Assembly: GCA_965247175.1 (NCBI GenBank) | Contig: OZ252006.1 | Coordinates: forward strand, 2,232,001-2,296,000 | Reading direction: 5' to 3' | Length of the DNA stretch: 64,000 bases | Source of the DNA: JANQMX01 sp965247175 | GTDB taxonomy: Bacteria; Pseudomonadota; Alphaproteobacteria; Kiloniellales; DSM-21159 | Shown: one piece after another, positions 17,909-26,193 of the stretch | Position numbering within the stretch: the first letter of the stretch is position 1 | How the letters are laid out: every line of letters starts with the position of its first letter | Translations under genes and position numbers: made by a program | Notes under the pieces: generated by a model | Database searches by the model: none | Told to the model about the DNA's origin: nothing | What the model saw: the letters and a program-made list of their open reading frames with translations, nothing else

Positions 17909-18952
17909 CTAGAATCTGTAGGAACCGAACAGCCCGCCAAAGAACTGGTTAGCATCGCCGACGTCGTCGACGATCGGGCTGTCAGCCGCATCGCCCAGCA
18001 AACGCTTGTAGCCGGCGATCAGCCCGACGCCCCAGTTCTGATCGATCCGAAAGTTAAGGTCCGCGGTGAGGCCAACATCCTTGATGCCGGCGTCGGCATC
18101 GTAGGTGTCGAGGCCGCTTCGTGCCGAGTCGTCAGCATCGATTCCGAAGAAGGCCTCCATGTAGTCCTCGCTGGCCCAGGTGCTGTCTCCAGTCAGCTTG
18201 AAGCTCCAGCGATCGCTGAGCGGCGTCCGGTAGAAGAGTTCAAAGGTCGCAAGGAAACCGCTGTGGCCACCGCCAGTCCCCTGCAAGCCTTCGAGACCCG
18301 CGCCCCAGACGGCCGGCCCGCCGGCCACGTCCATTTCGACGCCGACAAACGCGCCGACCTCAAAGGTGCCGTCGACATCCTGCAGGTCGTCGACCTGGTC
18401 ATTCTCCACGTCGTCGCGTCCGAATCGGTAGTTAAGCACCGGCCCTGCCCGAAAGATCGAATCCGGTACCAGATTGGCGTTGAGCTTCGTGCCGCGGATG
18501 CCGACCGATATGTTGTCGTCACGCTCGGCTCGCCCGAACCAGAGAGGCAGCGGCTGGTAGTCTTCTGAGCCTTCGTAATCCGGCCCTACCCCGACGCCCA
18601 ATCCCAGTGTGAAAGTCCATTCGTTTCCGGAGCCGCCGGAGGCCGACTGGTTGGATGCGACAGCCTGTGGCGAGGGGGAAGCGGCTGGTGAAGCGGCCGC
18701 GAGCCCGCCCTCGGAGCCACTAGGGGCGTTCGCTCCTGGTGCATCATAGCCGTACAAACCCCAGAGCGAGAGCTTGCGAGAAACAAGCGGGACCGGCGCA
18801 GGCTCGCCCGTCGCGGTCGGGCCACTGGCCACAGCCTCGGTCGCAACCGGCAGGTACAGAATGCTTGCGCCCATCAACCCGATCACCGCCCCCGTCAGTT
18901 TCCCTAGCGAAACAGCGACCGAGCGTTGCTCAGCCTTCGCGCCCTTAATCAT
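17909..18952 (-). CDS. MipA/OmpV family outer-membrane protein
   Basis: 347 aa. A hydrophobic N-terminus (about 17-40), a low-complexity Ala/Ser/Pro linker (about 70-105) and then a beta-barrel starting at WTFTLGLGVGVGPDYEGSED, which is the typical MipA/OmpV entry with PDYEGS. The chain ends in FGSYRF, a terminal Phe barrel signal. MipA links murein synthase and hydrolase in E. coli, but most family members are only known as outer-membrane proteins. The Ala/Ser/Pro insert is longer than usual. Confidence 0.85.
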   Translation of the reverse strand: MIKGAKAEQRSVAVSLGKLTGAVIGLMGASILYLPVATEAVASGPTATGEPAPVPLVSRKLSLWGLYGYDAPGANAPSGSEGGLAAASPAASPSPQAVASNQSASGGSGNEWTFTLGLGVGVGPDYEGSEDYQPLPLWFGRAERDDNISVGIRGTKLNANLVPDSIFRAGPVLNYRFGRDDVENDQVDDLQDVDGTFEVGAFVGVEMDVAGGPAVWGAGLEGLQGTGGGHSGFLATFELFYRTPLSDRWSFKLTGDSTWASEDYMEAFFGIDADDSARSGLDTYDADAGIKDVGLTADLNFRIDQNWGVGLIAGYKRLLGDAADSPIVDDVGDANQFFGGLFGSYRF

Positions 18953-19288
18953 TGCAGACCTTTCTCACGTCGAAACAACCACGCCACCCCAGCCGTCAAT
19001 CACGACAGCAGCCAAAAGATGCAAGGAGATAAGTACAAGTTGGCCGGAGGAACGACAATCATACGTAAGTTTCGTTCCGACAGCGCAGCTTATCCCCTCG
19101 GATGACTCCGCACTCGCGAGACCGACTGCGTGATGAGACCCAACCACTCAGGCGCGTTGAAGAAAACAAGACGTGGCCAGCCCAAGCGCAGGAGCGGTGC
19201 TGCGCGATGGTCTGCGGATGTCCCCGGCATGCTGCACGAAGCGGCCTAGGCTGACTGCCCTCTGCGGCGCGTTCGACAAAAGAGAGAG
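18953..19288. other. Intergenic region with an inverted repeat upstream of the MipA-like gene
   Basis: About 340 bp with no convincing gene. GGAACGA (19049-19055) and TCGTTCC (19072-19078) are a perfect 7-bp inverted repeat with 16 bp between the arms, about 100 bp upstream of the mipA-like start, and could be a regulator site. Otherwise I see nothing. Confidence 0.4.
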
Positions 19289-19311
19289 TGGGGGCGGCAT
19301 AGCCGCCCCCA
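19289..19311 (-). terminator. Intrinsic terminator of the RTX gene
   Basis: TGGGGGCGGC and GCCGCCCCCA are perfect 10-bp arms around a 3-nt loop. Read on the minus strand, the stem begins 12 nt after the RTX stop and is followed by ACTCTCTCTTTTG, a pyrimidine and T-rich tract. Confidence 0.75.
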
Positions 19312-19323
19312 AGGCGAGACGGC

Positions 19324-21234
19324 TCAGACGATGAGGTCGTCTTCCGTTGCGAAGACGAAATTGCTCTCCGCGAAGTCTTCCAAGCTATCCAATGCGGCCT
19401 GCCTGACCGCTGCGTTCTCCGCGTTGTTGTCCAGCCTTTCCCCAAGGTTGGCTATCTGATTGATCTGGCTGTTGACGTCGTCGAGATCGTCAACTGAGAA
19501 GAGGCGGTTTCGGCCCTGATCTTCGTTGAAGTAGACGAAGAAACCGGACTGATCTCCCTCTTCCTCAAGGCCTGCGTCCACCAGAGCGTTCGCTAAGGCG
19601 TCGGCTGCTGCGCCAGCATTGGCAAAAGCGCCCTGAAGGACGAAAACGTTGGCATCGGCATCGTCGCCATTGAGACCCGCGAGACCACTGTCCAACCCAT
19701 CGCCATCACGGGCAACGTTCCGGAAGACAACTTCGGCATCGCCTGAGAGGCCGAAGCTCTCCGCATCCAGCGCGAAGAGATCGTCGGTCAGCACGAAGTC
19801 GGTAATGATGTTCGCCCCGGCGCTGTCACCGTCTGCGAAGAAGAGCGTGTCATTGCCAGTGCCACCGCTCAGGCTGTCGTTGCCGCTGCCGCCGGAGAGG
19901 ATATCGTCACCCTCGCCGCCGATTAGCGTGTCCTCACCTTCGCCACCGAAGAGCTGATCGGCATTATCGCCCTGAGCATCGGCCCGCGCACGGTCCACGT
20001 TGTCGCCGCCGATCAACTGATCGTTTCCGGCGCCGCCCTCCAACGTGTCGTTGCCGCCAAGCCCATTGAGGACATTTGCATTGTCGTCGCCGATGATGCG
20101 GTCACCGGCGACGGTCGAACCGTTGACGTTCTCGATGTTGGCGAAGCTGTTCAAGCCAGCCGAGCCATCCAGGAAGGCCGCCGTGCCGGCCGCCATGTCA
20201 ACTAGGCTGCCATCCGGAAAGCCGTTCAAAAGAAGGGTATCGGTGCCTGCACCACCGTCGACGAAGTCGTTGCCGCCGAAGGGGTGAAGAACGTCGTTCC
20301 CATCTCCACCGAGAAGCACGTTGTTCTGAGCGTTACCGAAGATCGCATCGTCGTAGTTCGTGCCAATGACGTTCTCGACGTCGTTGAGCTCCTCGATGAC
20401 AACCTGTCCATCGAGCTGGACGTTGCCGAATTCACTGAGGCCCTGACGGGTATCGTTGCTGAGCTCATTCTCGGCTTGCAGCACACCCTGATTGTTCTCA
20501 TCGAGATCGACGCGAGCGCCGCTCAACCAACTCGAAAGATCGAGCGTGTCGCCCGTGACGATATCTTCGGCACCGTTCGCGGGTGCTCTGTCCGCGCGAT
20601 CGGAACCGCCATCGATGCTATCCGACCCGGCTCCCTGCGCCACGATCAGCAGATCGTCGCCGCGACCGCCGAAGAGCGAGTCGTCACCGGCACCGCCATC
20701 GAGCGTGTCATCGCCACGACCACCTTCGAGCAAGTCGTAGCCATTGCCGCCGAACAGCCGATCGTCGCCGCGACCACCGTCAAGCCGGTCATCGCCATCG
20801 TCCCCGTTGAGCACGTCGTCGCCACGGTCTCCGAGAAGCTCGTCGTCGCCTGCGCCACCGAAAAGCTCATCGTCGCCACGGCCACCGTCCAGCTCATCGT
20901 CGTCTTTACCGCCGTCGAGCAGGTCATCGCCACGGCCGCCTTCCAACTCATCGCGACCATCGCCGCCGAAGAGCTCATCATCGCCGCGGCCACCATCAAG
21001 CTCGTCTTTGCCGTCACCGCCCTGGAGCAGATCATCGCCGCGACCACCTTCCAACTCATCGTTTCCTGCACCACCGAGAAGGCTGTCGTCGCCGCGTTCG
21101 CCTTCGATCTCGTCATTGCCATCGGTGCCTTGCAGGAGATCATCCCGACGCGTGCCGATCAGGTCCTCGGCATCGTCTGCATTTCCGAACTTGGCCAACC
21201 TGGCTGCAAGCTCTGATGTGTATACCCTCGACAT
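19324..21234 (-). CDS. RTX calcium-binding protein, probably type I secreted
   Basis: 636 aa from ATG 21234 (MSRVYTSELAARL), preferred because GAGAGGA precedes it; an in-frame ATG at 21267 lacks a ribosome site. Residues about 30-205 are a near-unbroken series of Gly/Asp nonapeptides (GGRGDDLLQ type) that bind calcium in a parallel beta-roll. A second and a third RTX patch occur at about 290-330 and 380-465. The last 150 residues hold no repeats and end in Phe and acidic residues (FVFATEDDLIV), the form of a type I secretion signal. No secretion ABC/HlyD genes are adjacent. Very acidic, with no catalytic domain seen. Confidence 0.9.
   Translation of the reverse strand: MSRVYTSELAARLAKFGNADDAEDLIGTRRDDLLQGTDGNDEIEGERGDDSLLGGAGNDELEGGRGDDLLQGGDGKDELDGGRGDDELFGGDGRDELEGGRGDDLLDGGKDDDELDGGRGDDELFGGAGDDELLGDRGDDVLNGDDGDDRLDGGRGDDRLFGGNGYDLLEGGRGDDTLDGGAGDDSLFGGRGDDLLIVAQGAGSDSIDGGSDRADRAPANGAEDIVTGDTLDLSSWLSGARVDLDENNQGVLQAENELSNDTRQGLSEFGNVQLDGQVVIEELNDVENVIGTNYDDAIFGNAQNNVLLGGDGNDVLHPFGGNDFVDGGAGTDTLLLNGFPDGSLVDMAAGTAAFLDGSAGLNSFANIENVNGSTVAGDRIIGDDNANVLNGLGGNDTLEGGAGNDQLIGGDNVDRARADAQGDNADQLFGGEGEDTLIGGEGDDILSGGSGNDSLSGGTGNDTLFFADGDSAGANIITDFVLTDDLFALDAESFGLSGDAEVVFRNVARDGDGLDSGLAGLNGDDADANVFVLQGAFANAGAAADALANALVDAGLEEEGDQSGFFVYFNEDQGRNRLFSVDDLDDVNSQINQIANLGERLDNNAENAAVRQAALDSLEDFAESNFVFATEDDLIV
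20640..21150 (-). repeat. Tandem 27/54-bp coding repeats of the RTX roll
   Basis: The DNA repeats with a 27-bp unit (nine codons). Units alternate between a GGRGDDxLx and a GGxGxDELx form, so the higher-order period is 54 bp (18 codons). About twenty units are visible. Such repeats are prone to expansion and contraction by slippage or recombination. Confidence 0.85.
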
Positions 21235-21465
21235 CCCTGTGTTCCTCTCGCCGTTTGGAGCATTCATCGATGAACGCCGGCTCTTGCGTCGGCATTCCTC
21301 CGGTGAGTCCCCGATGACGACGAGCGGGTTTTGTCGTCACAGCGATTCTGCGAACACGAAGGCGTGAGGTGATGAATGGAACGGCGGACGCCGATGAGCG
21401 TTAGCGTCGCAAGCAGATCGCGGTTCGAAGGTCTAGTGAAAAGCAGTCGAAGGCGGAGAGCGGCG

Positions 21466-22707
21466 TCAGCAGCGGTCAGCCGCGTCAGCCCCTTGCGCAA
21501 GCCAAACAGCGCGACAGGAATCTACAACCGACCCGCCGCGTTCGACCGGCTCATCGCGTATGCTCCGCTGCAGCGCAAGTTGAAGCTGCTCAGGCGTTAG
21601 GTCCGGTGACCTCTCCAAGAGCAGTGCGGCGACACCAGACACATGCGCCGCCGCAACCGACGCTCCGGAGAAGAAGTCGTATCCGCCGCCGACCGTTGTG
21701 GTGAGAACGTCGATGGCGGGCGCTGGAAGCGCGCGCCCTCGGCTCTGGCCAGCGATATCGCCGGAGCCTGCCGAACGGACAGATACTACCCCGCCTTGCG
21801 AAGCCGGAAATGCACTGCCGGGATTGTCGCCTTGAGCTGCGACAACGACAACGCCGCGCGCAAGCGCGGCGTCGATCAACTCAGCCAAGAGGGGATCGAA
21901 CGGCCCGGCAAGGCTGAGATTCAACACGTCCGCCTCTTGAACGATCGCGAAGTTGAGCGCCCGTGCGAGAGAGAAGCTGCTACATCGGCCTGTTCCGGCC
22001 TCTTGCCAGCAGCCCCGTAAAGCAAGTAAACGCGCATCCGGCGCGACCCCAACAATGCCCAAGCCGTTTGCGCCGTCCGCAGCGATCACGCCTGCCATCG
22101 CCGTGCCATGTACTTCGCCTCGCCCGGCGGCGGCCGCTGCGGCGCTCCCACTCTCAGCCACGAAGTCTCTTGCTAGGATCACCTGCGCCGCCAAGTCCGG
22201 ATGGCTGGCGTCAACGCCGGTATCGATCACGGCGATCTGCACGTCCTGGCCTGTCGCATAGCGATGAACTCTGAGAGCATTGATGGCTCTCAGAGAGCTT
22301 TGCAGTCCGAGATATTCATCGTCATAGCGTTCACTGAGCACGCTGAACTGCCGCATGCGCTGTACGGTCCTCACTCCCTCACTTTGACGCAAAGCCTGCT
22401 CGAGCGATTCCAGGTCGGTATCATCTGATGCGCGAAAGACGAAGCAATGAACACCGATCGCTTGAAGCGGCCATTCGGCGACCAACTCGATCGGGTGCTC
22501 AGACGACAGGCGCCGTGCGACGGCCTTGAGTGCCTCCTGCTCGTTCCGCGCAATGGTGACGATCAGATGCCGCTCGCTCGCGGTCTCCGTCGCGGATGTC
22601 AAAAGCCAGTCAGGCTTGCGCCCTTCCCCGGTCTGACTGGCGCACCCTGCAACGAAGACCGCGATCCCCAGAAACAGTGCGCAGCAGACCTTCCCCATAC
22701 CGGTCAT
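21466..22707 (-). CDS. Subtilisin-like (S8) serine peptidase, lipoprotein
   Basis: 413 aa. A signal peptide with lipobox VAGC (Cys22) predicts membrane anchoring. A propeptide-like region (about 45-120) precedes the catalytic domain. The triad is Asp162 (AVIDTGVDASHPD), His200 (EVHGTAMAGVIAADG) and Ser350 (FSGASVAAAHVSGVAAL). The oxyanion-hole Asn of subtilases, expected in an AAxGN motif, appears as Asp294 in AAQGDNPGSAFPA, which may lower activity or reflect an alignment shift. It overlaps the anti-sigma gene by 4 bp (ATGA) and follows AAAGGTG, so the two are translationally coupled. Confidence 0.92.
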   Translation of the reverse strand: MTGMGKVCCALFLGIAVFVAGCASQTGEGRKPDWLLTSATETASERHLIVTIARNEQEALKAVARRLSSEHPIELVAEWPLQAIGVHCFVFRASDDTDLESLEQALRQSEGVRTVQRMRQFSVLSERYDDEYLGLQSSLRAINALRVHRYATGQDVQIAVIDTGVDASHPDLAAQVILARDFVAESGSAAAAAAGRGEVHGTAMAGVIAADGANGLGIVGVAPDARLLALRGCWQEAGTGRCSSFSLARALNFAIVQEADVLNLSLAGPFDPLLAELIDAALARGVVVVAAQGDNPGSAFPASQGGVVSVRSAGSGDIAGQSRGRALPAPAIDVLTTTVGGGYDFFSGASVAAAHVSGVAALLLERSPDLTPEQLQLALQRSIRDEPVERGGSVVDSCRAVWLAQGADAADRC

Positions 22708-23369
22708 GGCGCACCTTTGACGGTTGCGAACTGTATCTCCGGCGCCACCAACAGAGCCTCCGCAACGTCGCCCGGAACACCTCCAGGCGCGACCTCCAAG
22801 GTGTAGACACCGGTCGGTGACGGCCCGTCGACAACGCGTAGATCATGGCTGGTAAAGAGGTGGCGTAGCTGCAGCTCGGTGACGCCTTCAGCCACCTTGA
22901 CCCGGAGATGCATGGCTTCCGGAATGACCGATGGTGTGGTGAGGGTCTCGAAGGATGCGTCCTCAGTAGCCTGCTGGGGCGGCAAGACAAGGACGGCAGC
23001 GACGACGGCCGCCAGAGCCGCACCTGGAACAAAGACCCGAACACCTATCCTGTTTCGCTTGGCGCGCTTGCCGAACGTCTCGAACATCTCGGACCATCTC
23101 GATTGCGGCTTTGCGTCAGCAACCTCGATACGCCGACGTGTCTCGGCCAACGATCGTTCGATCCCTGCGCTGACGTCATCCAGCGACGCGATCTGCTCAG
23201 CCAGGCGACGCTGCTCCGCAAGCTCAGCGCGCAGGGCCGGGTCTTGCGCTAGCTGTGCTTCAATCTCCCGACGCTCGAAGTCATCCAGGGTGCCTTGCAC
23301 ATACCAGGGAATCAGATCCCAGGCTTCTTCCCGGCTCAAAGCACTTCCATGCGGGTTGTAGGAGGACAT
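22704..23369 (-). CDS. Membrane anti-sigma factor (zinc-less ZAS type)
   Basis: 221 aa. The N-terminus (LIPWYVQGTLDDFERREIEA, then about 20 residues of helix) has the shape of an anti-sigma domain but lacks the HxxxCxxC zinc motif. One transmembrane helix (about 112-130) separates it from a periplasmic part. There a compact 60-residue segment (about 153-217, LRVKVAEGVTELQLRHLF onward) resembles small ferredoxin-like or propeptide folds. Position between the ECF sigma gene (11 bp) and the subtilase (4-bp overlap) is the strongest evidence. It would hold the sigma factor at the membrane until a signal releases it. Confidence 0.85.
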   Translation of the reverse strand: MSSYNPHGSALSREEAWDLIPWYVQGTLDDFERREIEAQLAQDPALRAELAEQRRLAEQIASLDDVSAGIERSLAETRRRIEVADAKPQSRWSEMFETFGKRAKRNRIGVRVFVPGAALAAVVAAVLVLPPQQATEDASFETLTTPSVIPEAMHLRVKVAEGVTELQLRHLFTSHDLRVVDGPSPTGVYTLEVAPGGVPGDVAEALLVAPEIQFATVKGAP

Positions 23370-23380
23370 GGCCTTGCGTC

Positions 23381-23992
23381 CTATTCCTTCGTCGCCAAGT
23401 CAGCCAATGCTTGACGAAGCTTCTCGCGCGCATGGCGCATGCGCGTCTTGACCGTTCCCACCGGACAGCCTGCAATCTCGGCGATCTCCGTGTACTTGTA
23501 GCCATGCAAGTAAGTCAGCTCCACGACGGCACGCTGTTCGGGAGACAGGCGATCAAGCGCTCGCGCCACTTGGTCGCGGGAGAAAATCCTCTCCAAACCT
23601 GCTGCCTGGCGTGGGTCGGCAATCGTTTCAAGATCGACCGACTCCTCTTCGGGCCATCGACGCCGGCCGGCTTTGAGAGCCTTGCGATAGGCGATGCCGA
23701 GAATCCAAGTCGAAGCGCGGGAGCGCCCGGCGAAGCTGTCGGCCTTACGCCAAACGGTGAGCATGGTGTCGTCGACGACTTCCTCGGCGAGGTCCAAGCG
23801 CCCGGTTACACGCCCCGCAAAGCCGAAGACCCGCCCGTAGTAACGTCGGTAGAGCCGCTCAAACGCCTCCATTTCGCCAGCGGCAACGCGAGCTAAAAGT
23901 GCGCAATCCTCAACGTCGCGCCCATCTCGCCCAGCTTTGGTCAAAGCCACCAGAGTCACCGGATCGTTTGCTCCTCGTAGCCGCCAGCTCAC
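23381..23992 (-). CDS. RNA polymerase sigma factor, ECF subfamily
   Basis: 203 aa. Region 2 spans about 42-105 (FERLYRRYYGRVFGFAGRV, DLAEEVVDDTMLTVWRKA, STWILGIAYRKAL). Region 4 spans about 143-198 (LDRLSPEQRAVVELTYLHGY, EIAEIAGCPVGTVKTRMRHA). The longest frame starts at GTG 23992; a second GTG at 23959, preceded by GAGGAG, may be the real start. It heads a three-gene unit with its anti-sigma factor and a lipoprotein protease. A GAACC-type -35 lies upstream, but the spacing to any -10 is poor. Confidence 0.95.
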   Translation of the reverse strand: MSWRLRGANDPVTLVALTKAGRDGRDVEDCALLARVAAGEMEAFERLYRRYYGRVFGFAGRVTGRLDLAEEVVDDTMLTVWRKADSFAGRSRASTWILGIAYRKALKAGRRRWPEEESVDLETIADPRQAAGLERIFSRDQVARALDRLSPEQRAVVELTYLHGYKYTEIAEIAGCPVGTVKTRMRHAREKLRQALADLATKE

Positions 23993-24092
23993 GCACGAAC
24001 CAACGAGCTGCCCACCTAAGCCCTCTTGCCGGTATGTCCCAACCTGGCTGGGAAAGGTTCAATCGAGAAACGCCGATCACGGGAATGTGATT

Positions 24093-24121
24093 GCGACACC
24101 AGGTACTCCCAGGTGTCTCGC
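24093..24121 (-). terminator. Hairpin downstream of the GTP cyclohydrolase gene
   Basis: GACACC (24095-24100) and GGTGTC (24112-24117) pair, extended by GC pairs to GCGA/TCGC with one mismatch. It lies about 25 bp after the ribA stop. A second small stem (AGTGT...ACACT) stands closer to the stop. No T-run. Confidence 0.35.
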
Positions 24122-24143
24122 TAGAGTGCCAGTGTGTGCGACA

Positions 24144-25295
24144 CTAGCGACCGCTCTTCGTCAAGCTGAGGGCATCCAGCAGGTGGCCGCTGCGCGCCGC
24201 CTTGGTGGCGAGATACCCCCAGTTGTGCGCATTGACCTCGCCGAGAACACGCCGGGTGGAAACGACGTCGATGCCGGAGCCGACCAATGCGCGGATCTTC
24301 TCCGGATTGTTGGTCAGCAACGTCACTTCGGTGACGCCAAGCAGATCCAGCATTCGGCTGGCAACCGCGTAGCGTCGCTCGTCCGGCGCATAGCCGAGCA
24401 ATGTGTTGGCATCGACCGTGTCGTGCTGTGCAGCCTGCAGACCGTAAGCGCGCATCTTGCTGCGCAGACCGATACCTCGGCCCTCTTGGTCAAGATAAAG
24501 AATGACCCCGCCGCCGAGCTCAGAGATGTCCTGAACCGCGAGGCGGAGCTGGTCACCGCAGTCGCACTTGAGGCTGCCGAAGAGGTCGCCGGTCAGGCAG
24601 GCGGAGTGCAGCCGCACTGGCACCGGCCCCGTCGCGTCGAGTTCGCCGATGACGATCGCCAACTGGTCCCTCTCGCCGTCGCCGCCGTGGAAAACGACGA
24701 ACTCGCTCTCCACGGCCTCCGACAGCGGCACGGCGGTGCGCGTGGCAATGGTCAAGGCGGCGGCCGAGCGATCCCGGTAGCCGGTTATGTCGACCGTCGT
24801 CAGTGTGACCAAGGTGGAGGACAAACCTGCCGTCGGGAGCGCGACGGCAAGTGCAGCCGGCAAGAGGTGCGCCAGCTTCAGCAAGGTCAAACCGGCCTCC
24901 GCCTGCGGCAAGGCCATATCGACATCGGCAGAGAGCGGCATAAGGCACTTCGGCTTGGGTGCGAGGACGGCTTCTTTCAGACGATCCTCGCTCCAGCCAG
25001 AAATCGGAATTGCCTGAGGCCGCTCCGCCGCAAAGCCGACGTGCCGCAACCTCTCTGCTGGGAGGATGAGGCGGATGTTCGGCTGCTCGAGCAGTTGGGC
25101 GAGCAGGGCAGGCTCGGCACTCTCCGCCGCCACCACGAGCAACGCGGCACCGGACGTGCCACGGATGATGACGGGACGCCCGCGCCGAAGTTCGGGTATC
25201 GCCCGCTCGACCGCGAGTGAGCCTTCGTCCGACAAGGAACTGTTGTCTGCCAGCAGGCTTGCCAAGGCATCCGGCCTATGTAGATCGTTGCGCAT
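24144..25295 (-). CDS. ribA: GTP cyclohydrolase II with degenerate RibB-like N-domain
   Basis: 383 aa from ATG 25295 (MRNDLHRPDALASLL); the frame stays open to 25379, one base from the divergent gene's ATG, which makes the longer start unlikely. The C-terminal half is GTP cyclohydrolase II: zinc cysteines 233, 244 and 246 (HSACLTGDLFGSLKCDCGDQ), then DQEGRGIGL. It opens GTP to 2,5-diamino-6-ribosylamino-pyrimidinone 5'-phosphate, with release of formate. The N-terminal 170 residues have RibB-like secondary structure but no acidic DHBP-synthase motif, so that half is probably inactive. The neighbours suggest a dedicated rather than a housekeeping riboflavin role, which is an inference. Confidence 0.92.
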   Translation of the reverse strand: MRNDLHRPDALASLLADNSSLSDEGSLAVERAIPELRRGRPVIIRGTSGAALLVVAAESAEPALLAQLLEQPNIRLILPAERLRHVGFAAERPQAIPISGWSEDRLKEAVLAPKPKCLMPLSADVDMALPQAEAGLTLLKLAHLLPAALAVALPTAGLSSTLVTLTTVDITGYRDRSAAALTIATRTAVPLSEAVESEFVVFHGGDGERDQLAIVIGELDATGPVPVRLHSACLTGDLFGSLKCDCGDQLRLAVQDISELGGGVILYLDQEGRGIGLRSKMRAYGLQAAQHDTVDANTLLGYAPDERRYAVASRMLDLLGVTEVTLLTNNPEKIRALVGSGIDVVSTRRVLGEVNAHNWGYLATKAARSGHLLDALSLTKSGR

Positions 25296-25380
25296 GTGTC
25301 GCCCGTTGGGCCCTGTATGGGCCGACAGAGGTCCGCCGTCTTGGCGGTGGTGGCTAGAACCGTTGCTATATGAGCTCACG

Positions 25381-26193
25381 ATGATTGGCTTCTCGCTGTT
25401 GGACCGCTACCCGCCCGAAGATGGGGAAGCTTGGAGGCAGATTCTTGACGCCCGCCATGAGAGACACGGAGATTTTACAGCGCCGGAGACAATAATGGGG
25501 CGCGTCTACGGCCCGCTGCTCGAACCGCTAGCGGCGGGACAAAGTCGGGTCATCGGTCAGCTCGGACAGTCGCTGGACGGACGCATTGCCACAGTGACCG
25601 GTCAGTCGCGCGACGTGAACGGCGCGGTCGCCTTCGTTCACCTTCACCGCCTTCGTGCGCTCTGCGATGCGGTCGTCGTCGGGGTCGGCACTGCGGTGGC
25701 GGACAACCCCCGCCTCACCGTCCGCTTGGTGGATGGCCCCTCTCCCGCCCGCGTCGTGATCGACCCCAAGGGCCGCGTGCCGGAAGATGTCACCTGCCTG
25801 CAGGATGACAGCGTCCGGCGTCTTGTAGTTCGCGCCGAGAAGCAAGGCGGAGCTGTGCCGGAGGGCGTAGAAGTGGTCGAGGTTGCGTGCGGCCCGGAGG
25901 GCGCCATGGAGCCCGGTGCCATTCGCGACGCGCTGGCCGCGCACGGCCTGCAGCGCATTCTGGTTGAGGGCGGGGCCAACACGGTCGCTCGATTCCTCCA
26001 AGCCGGCGCCCTCGACCGGCTGCATGTCATGGTCGCACCGATCATCATCGGCTCGGGCTTGAGCGCCTTCGACCTGCCGCCGATCTCCTCCTTGTCGGAT
26101 GCCTTGCGCCCGGAGGTCACGGCCTATTCGCTAGGCGAGGGCGAAGTGCTCTACGACTGCGCGTTTAGGAAGGATAGCTCGACGAAGAGTTAG
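25381..26193 (+). CDS. Stand-alone RibD C-terminal reductase-like protein
   Basis: 270 aa from ATG 25381. An N-terminal 60-residue extension without known motif (FSLLDRYPPEDGEAWRQILD) precedes a dihydrofolate-reductase-like RibD_C domain: SLDGRIATVTGQS, HRLRALCDAVVVGVGTAVAD, NPRLTVR, and ILVEGGANTVARFLQAGALD. The deaminase half of normal RibD is absent. Such domains reduce the ribosyl group of the pyrimidine made by GTP cyclohydrolase II with NADPH. It diverges from ribA (85 bp) and converges on the methyltransferase gene (4-bp overlap). A stand-alone reductase could act on the still-aminated pyrimidine. Confidence 0.88.
   Translation: MIGFSLLDRYPPEDGEAWRQILDARHERHGDFTAPETIMGRVYGPLLEPLAAGQSRVIGQLGQSLDGRIATVTGQSRDVNGAVAFVHLHRLRALCDAVVVGVGTAVADNPRLTVRLVDGPSPARVVIDPKGRVPEDVTCLQDDSVRRLVVRAEKQGGAVPEGVEVVEVACGPEGAMEPGAIRDALAAHGLQRILVEGGANTVARFLQAGALDRLHVMVAPIIIGSGLSAFDLPPISSLSDALRPEVTAYSLGEGEVLYDCAFRKDSSTKS

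Noticed and set aside
19049..19078. A general-stress (EcfG-type GGAAC...CGTT) promoter ahead of the MipA-like gene
   Set aside because: The spacing between GGAAC and CGTT is 19 bp instead of 16-17. I keep only the inverted repeat.
20284..21216. A 310-codon plus-strand frame and CRISPR-like direct repeats
   Set aside because: The regular repeats are 27-bp coding units of the RTX roll; there are no unique spacers or cas genes, and the plus-strand frame is their complement.
21140..21340. A minus-strand ORF starting right after GGAGGA near 21290
   Set aside because: The Shine-Dalgarno touches the ATG without spacing, and the frame overlaps the RTX start with no recognisable product.
23993..24060. 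An autoregulatory ECF promoter (GAACC -35) before the sigma gene
   Set aside because: Only a partial -35 is seen and no -10 at a valid distance.
25296..25379. An upstream start for the GTP cyclohydrolase II gene at 25379
   Set aside because: It would leave one base between divergent start codons, and the added 28 residues have low-complexity, non-conserved character.
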